DNA of 64,000 nucleotides, taken from positions 124,001-188,000 of the forward strand of contig JADZBD010000016.1 of NCBI GenBank assembly GCA_020852255.1. Reading direction: 5' to 3'. Shown here one piece after another: positions 14,909 through 23,177 of the stretch (the first letter of the stretch is position 1; each line of letters opens with the position of its first letter). The notes under the pieces are model-generated. The model was given only the letters and a program-made list of their open reading frames with translations. It had not been told where the DNA came from and ran no database searches. A program made the translations under genes and the position numbers. The stretch is from Bacteroidia bacterium (lineage in GTDB: Bacteria; Bacteroidota; Bacteroidia; JADZBD01).

Positions 14909-16909
14909 ATGATTAATACAGACCCCAATCATAAACATACCTACAATGCTCAAGGCAAAATGATTTGTTGCACACTGGAAGAGAAAATAAATGCAAAAAC
15001 CGAACATACCCACGAGGGGCATGATCACGGAACGGCAAAATCTATGGTTTGGAAGGAATATCTTCCTGCGGTTGTAAGTTTTATTTTGCTGACTGCTGGA
15101 ATTATACTTGATAATTTCATTAAACCATACTTCTTTCAAAATAAAATCCCCCTGATTTGGTATTTGATCGCCTACATCCCTGTTGGGTTTCCTGTAATGA
15201 GAGATGCTGTAAAAGCCATTGCCAAAGGGGAATTTTTCACGGAATTTCTTCTGATGAGTATTGCAACAATCGGGGCATTTTTTATCGGGGAATATCCTGA
15301 AGGCGTTGCGGTAATGCTTTTCTATGCTGTTGGTGAATTAGTGCAATCAGCAGCGGTAAACCGAGCCAAGCGCAGCATAAAAGCATTGCTCGACATACGC
15401 CCGGATAAAGCGACTGTTTTGCGAAACGACACATTAACCGAGGTCAGTCCCGAAACGGTAAAGGTGGGGGAAATCATACAGATAAAAGCAGGTGAAAAAG
15501 CAGCATTAGATGGTATAATGCAATCGGCAGGAAGTTCCTTTAACACTGCTGCCCTCACAGGGGAAAGCAAGCCGGACACCATCAGGCAGGGAGAAACTGT
15601 TCTTGCGGGAATGATTAATCTTGAAAAAGTTGTTGAAATAAAAGTTTCAAAAGTGTTTTCTGAAAGTTCTCTTGCACGAATACTCGAATTGGTGCAAAAT
15701 GCTGCACAACGCAAAGCCCCCACCGAGCAGTTCATCCGCAAGTTTGCAAAAATATACACTCCCATCGTTGTCTTTCTTGCCATAGGATTAACCTTCTTGC
15801 CTTATTTATTTGTTTCGGAATATATATTTAATGACTGGCTTTATCGGGCATTGATATTTCTCGTTATCTCCTGTCCCTGCGCTTTGGTAATTTCCATTCC
15901 GCTCGGTTATTTTGGCGGCATAGGAGCTGCTTCCCGAAATGGAATTTTATTTAAAGGAAGCAACTATCTTGACCTCATTACAAAGGTGAATACCCTTGTT
16001 GCTGATAAAACAGGAACACTTACCAAAGGCGTATTCAAAGTGCAAAAAGTGGCGGTAGCGAATGATTTTGATGAGAAGAAGTTTGTCTATCTCACGGCTG
16101 CTCTTGAATCAAAATCCTCCCATCCTATTGCTAAAGCAATAACAGAATATGCAGGTGAAGACTATAAAAAAATATCTGTTCAGGATATTGAAGAAATTGC
16201 TGGGCATGGATTAAAGGGAAAAGCAGACGGCATGGAAATTCTAGCGGGCAATCACAAGCTGCTCGACAAGTTCAACATTCTATATACCCTCAACCCTAAA
16301 AATATTGTAGATACGATTGTAATGGTTGCCATTAACGGACAATACAAGGGATTTATCACAGTTGCCGATGAATTAAAGGAGGACGCAAAAAAGGCTATTG
16401 ATGACCTCCATCATATTGGGGTTAGTAATGTCATTGTACTTTCAGGGGATAAAAATTCCGTAACGCAAAAAATCGCTTCCCAGTTAAACATTGATACCGC
16501 TTTTGGCGAATTGTTGCCTGAGCAAAAAGTTGCGAAAGTAGAGGAGCTAAAGCAAGATAAGAGTAGGATTATTGCCTTTGCAGGTGATGGAATTAACGAT
16601 GCCCCCGTACTTGCTCTGAGTGATGTTGGGATTGCAATGGGGGCATTAGGAAGTGATGCTGCCATTGAAACAGCCGATGTTGTAATACAAACCGATGAGC
16701 CGTCAAAGATTGCCACAGCAATTAAAATCGGGAAAGCAACTAACAAAATTGTATGGCAGAACATAGGGCTTGCTTTTGGAGTTAAAGTAATTGTGCTTGC
16801 TCTTGGAGCGGGTGGCATAGCAACCATGTGGGAAGCGGTGTTTGCTGATGTGGGAGTGGCTTTGCTGGCGATATTGAATGCAGTGAGAATTCAGAAAATG
16901 AAATTCTAA
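14909..16909 (+). CDS. Zn/Cd/Pb-type heavy metal P-type ATPase
   Basis: This 666 aa P1B-type ATPase has TGES at 217-220, the intramembrane metal site CPC at 322-324, the phosphorylation motif DKTGT at 366-370, the HP motif (SSHPIAKAI) near 406 and GDGINDAP in the hinge. It lacks an N-terminal HMA domain. Instead residues 1-41 are rich in His and Cys (HKH, MICC, HTHEGHDHG). The CPC motif with the downstream sequence suggests export of Zn, Cd, Pb or Co to the periplasm, where the RND pump would take over. It is downstream of the pump genes on the same strand. Confidence 0.9.
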   Translation: MINTDPNHKHTYNAQGKMICCTLEEKINAKTEHTHEGHDHGTAKSMVWKEYLPAVVSFILLTAGIILDNFIKPYFFQNKIPLIWYLIAYIPVGFPVMRDAVKAIAKGEFFTEFLLMSIATIGAFFIGEYPEGVAVMLFYAVGELVQSAAVNRAKRSIKALLDIRPDKATVLRNDTLTEVSPETVKVGEIIQIKAGEKAALDGIMQSAGSSFNTAALTGESKPDTIRQGETVLAGMINLEKVVEIKVSKVFSESSLARILELVQNAAQRKAPTEQFIRKFAKIYTPIVVFLAIGLTFLPYLFVSEYIFNDWLYRALIFLVISCPCALVISIPLGYFGGIGAASRNGILFKGSNYLDLITKVNTLVADKTGTLTKGVFKVQKVAVANDFDEKKFVYLTAALESKSSHPIAKAITEYAGEDYKKISVQDIEEIAGHGLKGKADGMEILAGNHKLLDKFNILYTLNPKNIVDTIVMVAINGQYKGFITVADELKEDAKKAIDDLHHIGVSNVIVLSGDKNSVTQKIASQLNIDTAFGELLPEQKVAKVEELKQDKSRIIAFAGDGINDAPVLALSDVGIAMGALGSDAAIETADVVIQTDEPSKIATAIKIGKATNKIVWQNIGLAFGVKVIVLALGAGGIATMWEAVFADVGVALLAILNAVRIQKMKF

Positions 16910-16931
16910 TATTAACCATATAAAAAAACAG

Positions 16932-17306
16932 ATGAAAACACTTAAAACACTGTCAGCGATTATGATTGTAATTTTAGCAATTACATCTTGTAAAAAAGAA
17001 GGAACAGGAGGCACAGCATCCATCACCGGAATCGCAAAACATCACTCCAAGCCAATACCCAACGCGGTAATCTACATTAAATATGGAGCTAAAGAATCTG
17101 CGGGAACAAACCCCGCCAACTACGATGCAAGCGTAACAGCAGATGGAAATGCAAAGTATGAATTTACGGGACTAAACAAAGGGAATTATTATTTGTATGG
17201 AATTGGTTACGATAGCTCTATTACAAATACTGTTACGGGTGGTGTTCCCGCTGAAATAAAAAAGAAATCCGAGATAGTTCAGATGGATGTACCCATAACC
17301 GAATAA
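16932..17306 (+). CDS. Lipoprotein with prealbumin-like fold (copy 2)
   Basis: This 124 aa lipoprotein (lipobox AITSC) is a diverged duplicate of the gene at 12318-12698, sharing the order KKEG/N-GGxA, KHH, IYIKYGAKE, NYDA, GNYYLYGIGYDS and ITE. It follows the P-type ATPase by 22 bases. The two copies bracket the middle of the metal cluster, suggesting an internal duplication of a gene useful to metal handling. The function is unknown. Confidence 0.65.
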   Translation: MKTLKTLSAIMIVILAITSCKKEGTGGTASITGIAKHHSKPIPNAVIYIKYGAKESAGTNPANYDASVTADGNAKYEFTGLNKGNYYLYGIGYDSSITNTVTGGVPAEIKKKSEIVQMDVPITE

Positions 17307-17316
17307 ATAAATTAAC

Positions 17317-17520
17317 ATGAAAAAAGAAATAGCAAAATTTTTATGCGGCTTAACCGCATGGGAATCTATCGTTCATTTGTCATTTGGGTTGAGCGGAAAT
17401 TTACCGTTCACCATTTTTGGAATCACCTTAACTCCGGCAATAAATACCATGCAAATTATTATTCCTGCAATAATATCCTTTTTGTTGGGGTACTATGCTT
17501 GGCGCAAAAACAGAAACTAA
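17317..17520 (+). CDS. Small membrane protein, 67 aa
   Basis: Two hydrophobic segments are visible (about residues 7-33, and 45-61, IIIPAIISFLLGYYAW), with a basic C-terminus (RKNRN). It lies 10 bases after the copy-2 lipoprotein and 11 bases before the peptidase gene, so it belongs to the same transcript. No family is recognised. Confidence 0.6.
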   Translation: MKKEIAKFLCGLTAWESIVHLSFGLSGNLPFTIFGITLTPAINTMQIIIPAIISFLLGYYAWRKNRN

Positions 17521-17531
17521 AAATCTACAAA

Positions 17532-19466
17532 ATGAAAAGCCAAATTTTACTCATTGGATTTTGCGTGACAATGTTCTGTAAAATCCTTCCCTTAAAGGCG
17601 CAGCAATTATTCCAGAGCAATCAACTCTATGAAATTGCGAATACCGAAAATAAAGCAAACGCTTTTAAGATAAATCCTACTCCGCAGAATTTGATTACGG
17701 ATTACAAAATCAACTATCATCTCTGTCGTTGGCAAGTTGACCCGGCAATAAATTACATAAAGGGAGCAATCACAACTTATTTCAATCCGCAGGCAGCTGG
17801 GTTTGACACTATTCTTTTCAACATGAGCGATTCATTGGTTGTAGATTCGATAAAATACCACAGTAGTTCCCTTTCATTTTCTCAATCTGCCAATGTACTT
17901 TCCATTCCGCTTCCTTCCACAGTAGGAATAAATGTGCAGGATTCCATAACCGTTTTTTATCAGGGCATTCCTCCAAGCACAGGGTTTGGTTCATTTGTAA
18001 CAAACAATCACAACGGCACCCCTATACTCTGGACACTATCTGAACCTTACGGAGCAAGCGACTGGTGGCCCTGCAAAAATGGCTTGACCGATAAAATTGA
18101 TTCCATTGATATTATCATCACTACTCCTTCCCTGTATCGCGCTGCAAGTAATGGAGTATTGGTGAGTGAAATGCTAAATGGACCCGATAAGATTTACCAA
18201 TGGAAACACCGTTACCCGATTGCAACTTATTTAGTTTGCATGGCAGTTACAAACTATGTCCAATACACTCATGTTGTTCCTTTCGGCACTTCAAATACTA
18301 CTGTCCTGAATTATGTATATCCTGAAGATTCTGCTGCCGTTGTAAATCAAACCCCCGTCATTATACCGATTATGCAGTTGTTCGATACACTATTCGGAGT
18401 ATATCCCTTTGTTGATGAAAAATACGGTCACTGTCAGAATGGCTGGGGCGGAGCAATGGAACACCAGACATTCACTTTCACCGGGGCATTCGGCTTTGAG
18501 CTTTTGGCGCATGAACTCGCCCATCATTGGTTCGGAAATAAAATCACCTGCGGCTCATGGGAAGATATTTGGCTCAATGAAGGGTTTGCAACCTACCTGT
18601 CAGGGCTATGCTACGAACATATTGCTCCTGCATGGTGGATGGCATTCAAAAGCGGAAGGATAAATAACATCACCAGTTTACCCGATGGTTCTGTATGGTG
18701 CGATGATACAACCGATGTGAACAGAATTTTCAGTGGTCGGCTCACCTATGCCAAAGGCGGAATGATTCTTCATCAGTTGAGATGGGTGATTGGCGACAGT
18801 GCATTTTTTGCAGGCATGAATAATTACCTGAACGATACGACTCTCGCATACAATTTTGCTTATACTCCGAACTTTAAGGCGCACATGGAAGCAGCAAGTG
18901 GACAAAACCTCACATGGTATTTTAGCGATTGGTATTGGGGGCAGGGATTTCCTTCCTATCAAATCCAATGGTCGCAAGTCGGTAATATCATTACGCTTAC
19001 CGTCAACCAAACGCAATCCCATCTATCTGTGTCATTTTTTGAATTGTCGCTTCCGATTCAATTAAAAAACCAAACACAGGATACCATTGTCCGGCTGAAT
19101 CATACTTTTTCGGGGGAAACCTTCACCCTCAATATTCCGTTCACAGTTGATTCCATAAAATTAGACCCCGACCTATGGCTCATTTCAGCCAACAATACGA
19201 TAACATCGGTAAATGAAAATGAATTTTTGAACAACATTTCTATTTACCCAAATCCCACAAATAGTTATTTGCAAATCAAATTGTCTCTACCTCAAGACAA
19301 AATGCTCATACAGTTTTTTGATGAGACAGGGAAGAAAGTAAAAGAAGTTAACGCAGACAGAAAAGGAGAATTAACTATAAATATTGAAGACCTCTGTTGC
19401 GGAGTCTATTTTATTCGATTTTCTGGTGAGAATAAAACATTTACAAGAAGAATTGTTATTGAATAA
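17532..19466 (+). CDS. Secreted M1-family metallopeptidase with T9SS sorting domain
   Basis: This 644 aa protein has a signal peptide (ILLIGFCVTMFC...LKAQ), the M1 exopeptidase-type sequence GGAMEHQTF, zinc motif H327-E-L-A-H331-HW with third ligand E350 in WLNEGFATY, and a C-terminal type A sorting domain beginning SIYPNPTNSYLQIKLSL and ending RIVIE. It should be exported through the type IX system and cleave amino-terminal residues from peptides outside the cell. The start at 17532 gives a proper signal peptide; the frame is open further upstream only inside the preceding gene. It is the last gene of the island array. Confidence 0.88.
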   Translation: MKSQILLIGFCVTMFCKILPLKAQQLFQSNQLYEIANTENKANAFKINPTPQNLITDYKINYHLCRWQVDPAINYIKGAITTYFNPQAAGFDTILFNMSDSLVVDSIKYHSSSLSFSQSANVLSIPLPSTVGINVQDSITVFYQGIPPSTGFGSFVTNNHNGTPILWTLSEPYGASDWWPCKNGLTDKIDSIDIIITTPSLYRAASNGVLVSEMLNGPDKIYQWKHRYPIATYLVCMAVTNYVQYTHVVPFGTSNTTVLNYVYPEDSAAVVNQTPVIIPIMQLFDTLFGVYPFVDEKYGHCQNGWGGAMEHQTFTFTGAFGFELLAHELAHHWFGNKITCGSWEDIWLNEGFATYLSGLCYEHIAPAWWMAFKSGRINNITSLPDGSVWCDDTTDVNRIFSGRLTYAKGGMILHQLRWVIGDSAFFAGMNNYLNDTTLAYNFAYTPNFKAHMEAASGQNLTWYFSDWYWGQGFPSYQIQWSQVGNIITLTVNQTQSHLSVSFFELSLPIQLKNQTQDTIVRLNHTFSGETFTLNIPFTVDSIKLDPDLWLISANNTITSVNENEFLNNISIYPNPTNSYLQIKLSLPQDKMLIQFFDETGKKVKEVNADRKGELTINIEDLCCGVYFIRFSGENKTFTRRIVIE

Positions 19467-19525
19467 TCGAGGATAACATTGAGACTTTATTCGCTCGCGG
19501 ATTGTGGAACCGCGTGGGACTGTAT

Positions 19526-19836
19526 TAAGGAGCTTTTAGGCGGCTTTCAGGGTTAAGCACTTGATTTCCATAGGTCGTATGGTCAAAAACCATTAGAATG
19601 GCTTTTTTGTACCTTTGGGCTGTCAAAAATAGGTTCGTCTAAGTTGTTTTCTATAAACTCAATTATTAACTCTAAATCTTGGGGATTCAGGTTCGAAGTG
19701 TGAACCTCCTTTCCCGCAAAGATTTTTTCGATTGAAAAGATCAGTCGCCCTCACCGGGTCTACGCCTCAGGTATCTCATCTGATAGCCTGCACTGAAGCT
19801 TAAATACCTTTTTACGCAGCCCTTAACGATTCTCAT
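19526..19836 (-). pseudogene. Possible degraded small gene, three overlapping frames
   Basis: On the minus strand an ATG at 19836 opens MRIVKGCVKRYLSFSAGYQ and continues to a TGA at 19743-19741. Re-reading one base at that point gives an open frame with very protein-like sequence (SIEKIFAGKEVHTSNLN, then QDLELIIEFIENNLDEPIF) up to 19583. A third frame then reads KKAILMVFDHTTYGNQVLN to a stop at 19528-19526. The pieces suggest one small gene broken by two frameshifts at the island boundary. I do not recognise the family, and chance open frames in a structured region are a real alternative. Confidence 0.35.
19590..19608 (+). terminator. Probable terminator after the metal cluster
   Basis: CCATT (19590-19594) and AATGG (19597-19601) flank a 2-base loop, and T6 follows at 19603-19608. 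It lies 123 bases after the peptidase stop, the last gene of the array. The short stem makes it moderate; an A run on the other side could also serve the minus strand. Confidence 0.5.
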
Positions 19837-19893
19837 TGTCTATCAATATGTTAGACTCGTTCCCCAGAATGTGATTTTCGTCTAAATCACACG

Positions 19894-19920
19894 TTTGAAG
19901 GCGGCTGAATGTTATATTTG
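19894..19920 (+). promoter_or_regulatory. Promoter of oligopeptide transporter operon
   Basis: TATATTTG at 19913-19920 matches TAnnTTTG and lies 31 bases before the ATG at 19952. A TTTG at 19894-19897 lies 15 bases upstream, shorter than the usual 17-23, so only the -7 element is solid. Confidence 0.5.
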
Positions 19921-19951
19921 CAATCCTATTCAATCTTTGATCTAAACGGCT

Positions 19952-21709
19952 ATGACTCAATACCTCAGGAAGATTTTTGCAGGGCTCGCAGTACTCCTCT
20001 CCGGCATTTTGGTTTTGAATTCGTGTACTGACTACGTTCCAAAAAACAATGAAGTACGGATCCATGAACTTTCCGACGCAGACAAACTGAACCCGGTGAC
20101 GTATTCCGATGCCGGCGCAGGATATATCATTAGAAATATTTTCATGTCGCTTCTTGAGATCGACTTTGAAACACTGGAACTGCTTCCCGGACTGGCGGTG
20201 TCGCGACCAGAAATGAGTAAAGACTCATCGGGCAAACTGATGATCACATACAAACTGCGTCCGGAAGCCAGATGGGATAACGGCAGCCCCATTACTGCTA
20301 AGGATGTTGAATTCTCTGTAAAAGTTCTCAAAGTGCCGAAAGTAGATAATGCTCAGAACAAGCCTTACTATGAGTTCATCCAGGATATGATTTTCTTTCC
20401 TGACGATCCGCTGAAATTCACTTTTATCTGCAATCAGGCCTACCTGCTTGCGGAAAGCTCTTCCGGCGATTTTTCCATCCTGCCATCTTACAAATACGAT
20501 CCTAAAAATATTCTTGCCGGTTACTCGATTGTGCAGCTGAACACAGATGCGGAAAAACTTCTGAACGACCCAGCACTTATCGAATTTGCCAATGAATTTA
20601 ATTCGGAAAAATTTCAAAGAGAAAAGGAATTTGTTGAAGGCTGCGGACCCTACAAACTGGCGGAATGGACCACCGGCCAGCGTGTGGTGATTGAACGTAA
20701 GACAAACTGGTGGGGAGATGCTCTGGAATCCCTGTCCTTTCGCTTTCAGGCCTATCCACAAAAAATCATTTACACAACAATCAATGACCAGACCACGGCC
20801 CTGGTTTCGCTCAAGGCCGGAAACCTGGATGTGATGCGAAGCATAAAGTCCAAGGATTATGCGGAGTTGCCAAAATCGGAAAAGTTCACGCAGAACTTCA
20901 ACGCCACTACACCAAAACAGCTTGCCTATACCTATATCGGGCTGAATCTCAGAAAAAAGTGCTTTACCTCAAAAAAAACCCGCCAGGCACTCACACACCT
21001 GCTCGACGTGGATAAAATGATTGAGACCATTAAGTACGGACAGGCCCAGCGGGTGATAGGTCCAATCCATCCCTCCAAAACGGATTATAACACCAACATT
21101 GTTCCTTACACCTTCGATCCTGAACTGGCAAAAAAAATGCTCGAGGAGGATGGTTGGAAAGATACCAACGGCGACGGCACTATTGACAAGATGATTGACG
21201 GGGAACGGGTAGAATTTAAAGTAGTCTTCACAATAAACTCCGGCAACGATGAGCGAAAATCAACTGCGCTGCTCTTCCAGGAGAACGCGCGGAAAGTCGG
21301 AATTATGGTTGATGTATTGCCTCAGGACTGGGCGGTTTACCTCGACAAACAGAAAAAACACGAATTCGATATGTTTTTCGGAGCATGGATCGGCACGCCC
21401 GTACCCTGGGATCCCAAGCAGATCTTCCATACCGAATCCGCCAACGACGGTTCGAACTACGTAAGTTTCGGCAATGCAGAATCCGATGCGGTGATTGATA
21501 GTATCCGTTTTGAGATCGACGAAACCAAACGAAGGGTTCACTACATGAAACTGCAGGAAATCCTGCATGATGAAGTGCCCTATATTTTCTTGTGGGCTCC
21601 GTATGAGCGGATCGCAATTCACAAGAAATTTACGAATGCGAAAACCTATGTTATGCGTCCCGGCTATTGGGAAGCAGGATTTAAGCTTGCGCAGGATAAT
21701 CAGAAATAG
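19952..21709 (+). CDS. OppA/DppA-type peptide-binding lipoprotein
   Basis: This 585 aa lipoprotein (lipobox with C25, LVLNSC) is a family 5 extracellular solute-binding protein: it has the domain I pattern of ligand-binding ABC receptors (LSDADKLNPVTYSDAGAGY, YKLRPEARWDNGSPITAKDV), the hinge region (GCGPYKLAEWTTGQRVVIER) and a C-terminal WAPYERIAIHKKF. It delivers oligopeptides or similar solutes to the permeases encoded just downstream. It starts the core-genome operon; the island ends before it. Confidence 0.88.
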   Translation: MTQYLRKIFAGLAVLLSGILVLNSCTDYVPKNNEVRIHELSDADKLNPVTYSDAGAGYIIRNIFMSLLEIDFETLELLPGLAVSRPEMSKDSSGKLMITYKLRPEARWDNGSPITAKDVEFSVKVLKVPKVDNAQNKPYYEFIQDMIFFPDDPLKFTFICNQAYLLAESSSGDFSILPSYKYDPKNILAGYSIVQLNTDAEKLLNDPALIEFANEFNSEKFQREKEFVEGCGPYKLAEWTTGQRVVIERKTNWWGDALESLSFRFQAYPQKIIYTTINDQTTALVSLKAGNLDVMRSIKSKDYAELPKSEKFTQNFNATTPKQLAYTYIGLNLRKKCFTSKKTRQALTHLLDVDKMIETIKYGQAQRVIGPIHPSKTDYNTNIVPYTFDPELAKKMLEEDGWKDTNGDGTIDKMIDGERVEFKVVFTINSGNDERKSTALLFQENARKVGIMVDVLPQDWAVYLDKQKKHEFDMFFGAWIGTPVPWDPKQIFHTESANDGSNYVSFGNAESDAVIDSIRFEIDETKRRVHYMKLQEILHDEVPYIFLWAPYERIAIHKKFTNAKTYVMRPGYWEAGFKLAQDNQK

Positions 21710-21749
21710 TTTTGTACGTTAACATTTCTTTCACGCAGAAGACCAGGTT

Positions 21750-23174
21750 ATGCTGAAGTATATTTTGAAAAGGCTGCTGATCTTCATTCCTACGCTGATC
21801 GTTATTTCTCTTCTTACGTTTGTGATCTCTCAAAAAGCACCGGGAGATCCTGTTGAGAATATGCTTAACCGTAATCAGGGCGGAGAAGGACAAGCGGCTG
21901 CCAAGATCGCGGGAGAAAAAGCATACATGCGCAAGCGTTCGGAACTGGGTCTTGATCTCCCGGTTTTTTATTTTTCCATCTCCAATGCCACTTCAACCGA
22001 TACCCTCTACCGAATCCCCAAATCCTCACACAGAGAAACACTGGAACGACTCGCATGGGACTACGGCAACTGGGACCATGTAGCTACCTACTACCGCTCC
22101 GTGAGATCTTTTGAATTGGATCTTTATAATTTCAATAAAACTCCGAGCACCGCTGAAACCATCACCAAGGTTAAGGAATATGTGAACCTGTTGTACCTGA
22201 CGTATGAAGAATCGAAGATTAAGTCTATTCTCAATAACATAGAATCCGAGTTCCGTGGAACAAAATCCTTTCTGGATCTGAACGGCGGATTTAATTCGAT
22301 CCGCAACACATTTGAGAATATCGTTCACAGTCAGAACATCAGTAATCGCTATATTCCCAACGTTCATTGGTACGGCTTTAATAATCAATATCACCGATGG
22401 TTCTTCCATTTCATCCAGGGAGATTTCGGCATCTCATACCAGGATCAGCGGCCCGTAAGTTCTGCATTGTGGGACGCCCTTAAAAACACATTGTCTATTT
22501 CCCTGCTATCCATCCTCCTCGCCTACCTTCTTGCAATACCGCTGGGGATCAGCACTGCTGTCCATAAAGGAACACGAAAAGAAAAGATCATCACCACCAC
22601 CTTGTTCATTTTATACTCCCTGCCGGTATTCTGGATCGCTACGCTCACCGTTTTCTTTTTCTGCTGCGGCGATTACTGGTGCTGGTTTCCCGCACCTGGA
22701 ACGGCCCCTATTCCTGAGGATGCGCCACTGCTGTATCAATTCGGGGAATGGCTCTATCGCATGGCACTGCCTCTCCTCTGTCTTACCTACGGCAGTCTGG
22801 CCTTTATTTCCCGCCAGATGCGGGGAGGAATGATCAACATACTGGGGCAGGATTTTATACGTACTGCCCGTGCGAAAGGACTGGAAGAGAGCAAGGTGGT
22901 CAATAAGCATGCTTTGCGAAACTCCCTTATCCCAATCATCACACTTTTTGCCAATGTGTTTCCGGCAGCTATCGCCGGTTCCATTGTGGTGGAGCATGTG
23001 TTCAACATTCCAGGCATGGGAAAACTCACCATTGATGCCATCAATGCCAGAAACTACCCTGTGATTTTTAGCACCATGATGTGTACCGCCGTTCTAACCA
23101 TGATCGGCAACCTGGTGGCAGACATCCTGTACGCGATGGTGGATCCGCGCATCTCATTCACTTCCAAGAGCTGA
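21750..23174 (+). CDS. OppB/DppB-type permease with large insertion
   Basis: This 474 aa inner-membrane permease is longer than the usual 305-340 aa. TM1 (LLIFIPTLIVISLLTFVIS) is followed by a roughly 150-residue insertion with a hydrophilic, helical character before the family sequence resumes at WYGFNNQYHRWFFHFIQGDFG. The EAA-like loop (GQDFIRTARAKGLEESKVVNKHALRNS) and the last TM are typical. It forms the transporter pore with the OppC-like partner encoded 3 bases downstream. The insertion is in the periplasm and may contact the binding protein. Confidence 0.88.
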   Translation: MLKYILKRLLIFIPTLIVISLLTFVISQKAPGDPVENMLNRNQGGEGQAAAKIAGEKAYMRKRSELGLDLPVFYFSISNATSTDTLYRIPKSSHRETLERLAWDYGNWDHVATYYRSVRSFELDLYNFNKTPSTAETITKVKEYVNLLYLTYEESKIKSILNNIESEFRGTKSFLDLNGGFNSIRNTFENIVHSQNISNRYIPNVHWYGFNNQYHRWFFHFIQGDFGISYQDQRPVSSALWDALKNTLSISLLSILLAYLLAIPLGISTAVHKGTRKEKIITTTLFILYSLPVFWIATLTVFFFCCGDYWCWFPAPGTAPIPEDAPLLYQFGEWLYRMALPLLCLTYGSLAFISRQMRGGMINILGQDFIRTARAKGLEESKVVNKHALRNSLIPIITLFANVFPAAIAGSIVVEHVFNIPGMGKLTIDAINARNYPVIFSTMMCTAVLTMIGNLVADILYAMVDPRISFTSKS

Positions 23175-23177
23175 TCC

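Larger units (their letters stand above)
19467..19951. other. Island-chromosome junction without intact gene
   Basis: This 485-base stretch separates the AT-rich island from the core genes. It holds a GC hairpin (CGCGG 19497-19501 with CCGCG 19511-19515), a terminator-like hairpin at 19590, a perfect 6-bp stem AGGTTC/GAACCT (19689-19694 and 19702-19707) and another imperfect stem near 19770-19792. Minus-strand protein-like fragments are listed separately. I see no tRNA or tmRNA here and no obvious integrase. Confidence 0.6.

Noticed and set aside
17343-17531. Upstream extension of the M1 peptidase frame
   Set aside because: It overlaps the small membrane protein gene out of frame; the ATG at 17532 begins a proper signal peptide.
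19850-19857. attC-like GTTAGAC box
   Set aside because: A single box without its partner or any integrase; chance match.
19467-19951. tRNA, tmRNA or 6S RNA at the island border
   Set aside because: No cloverleaf, no CCA-type end and no tag peptide could be found; the hairpins alone are not enough.
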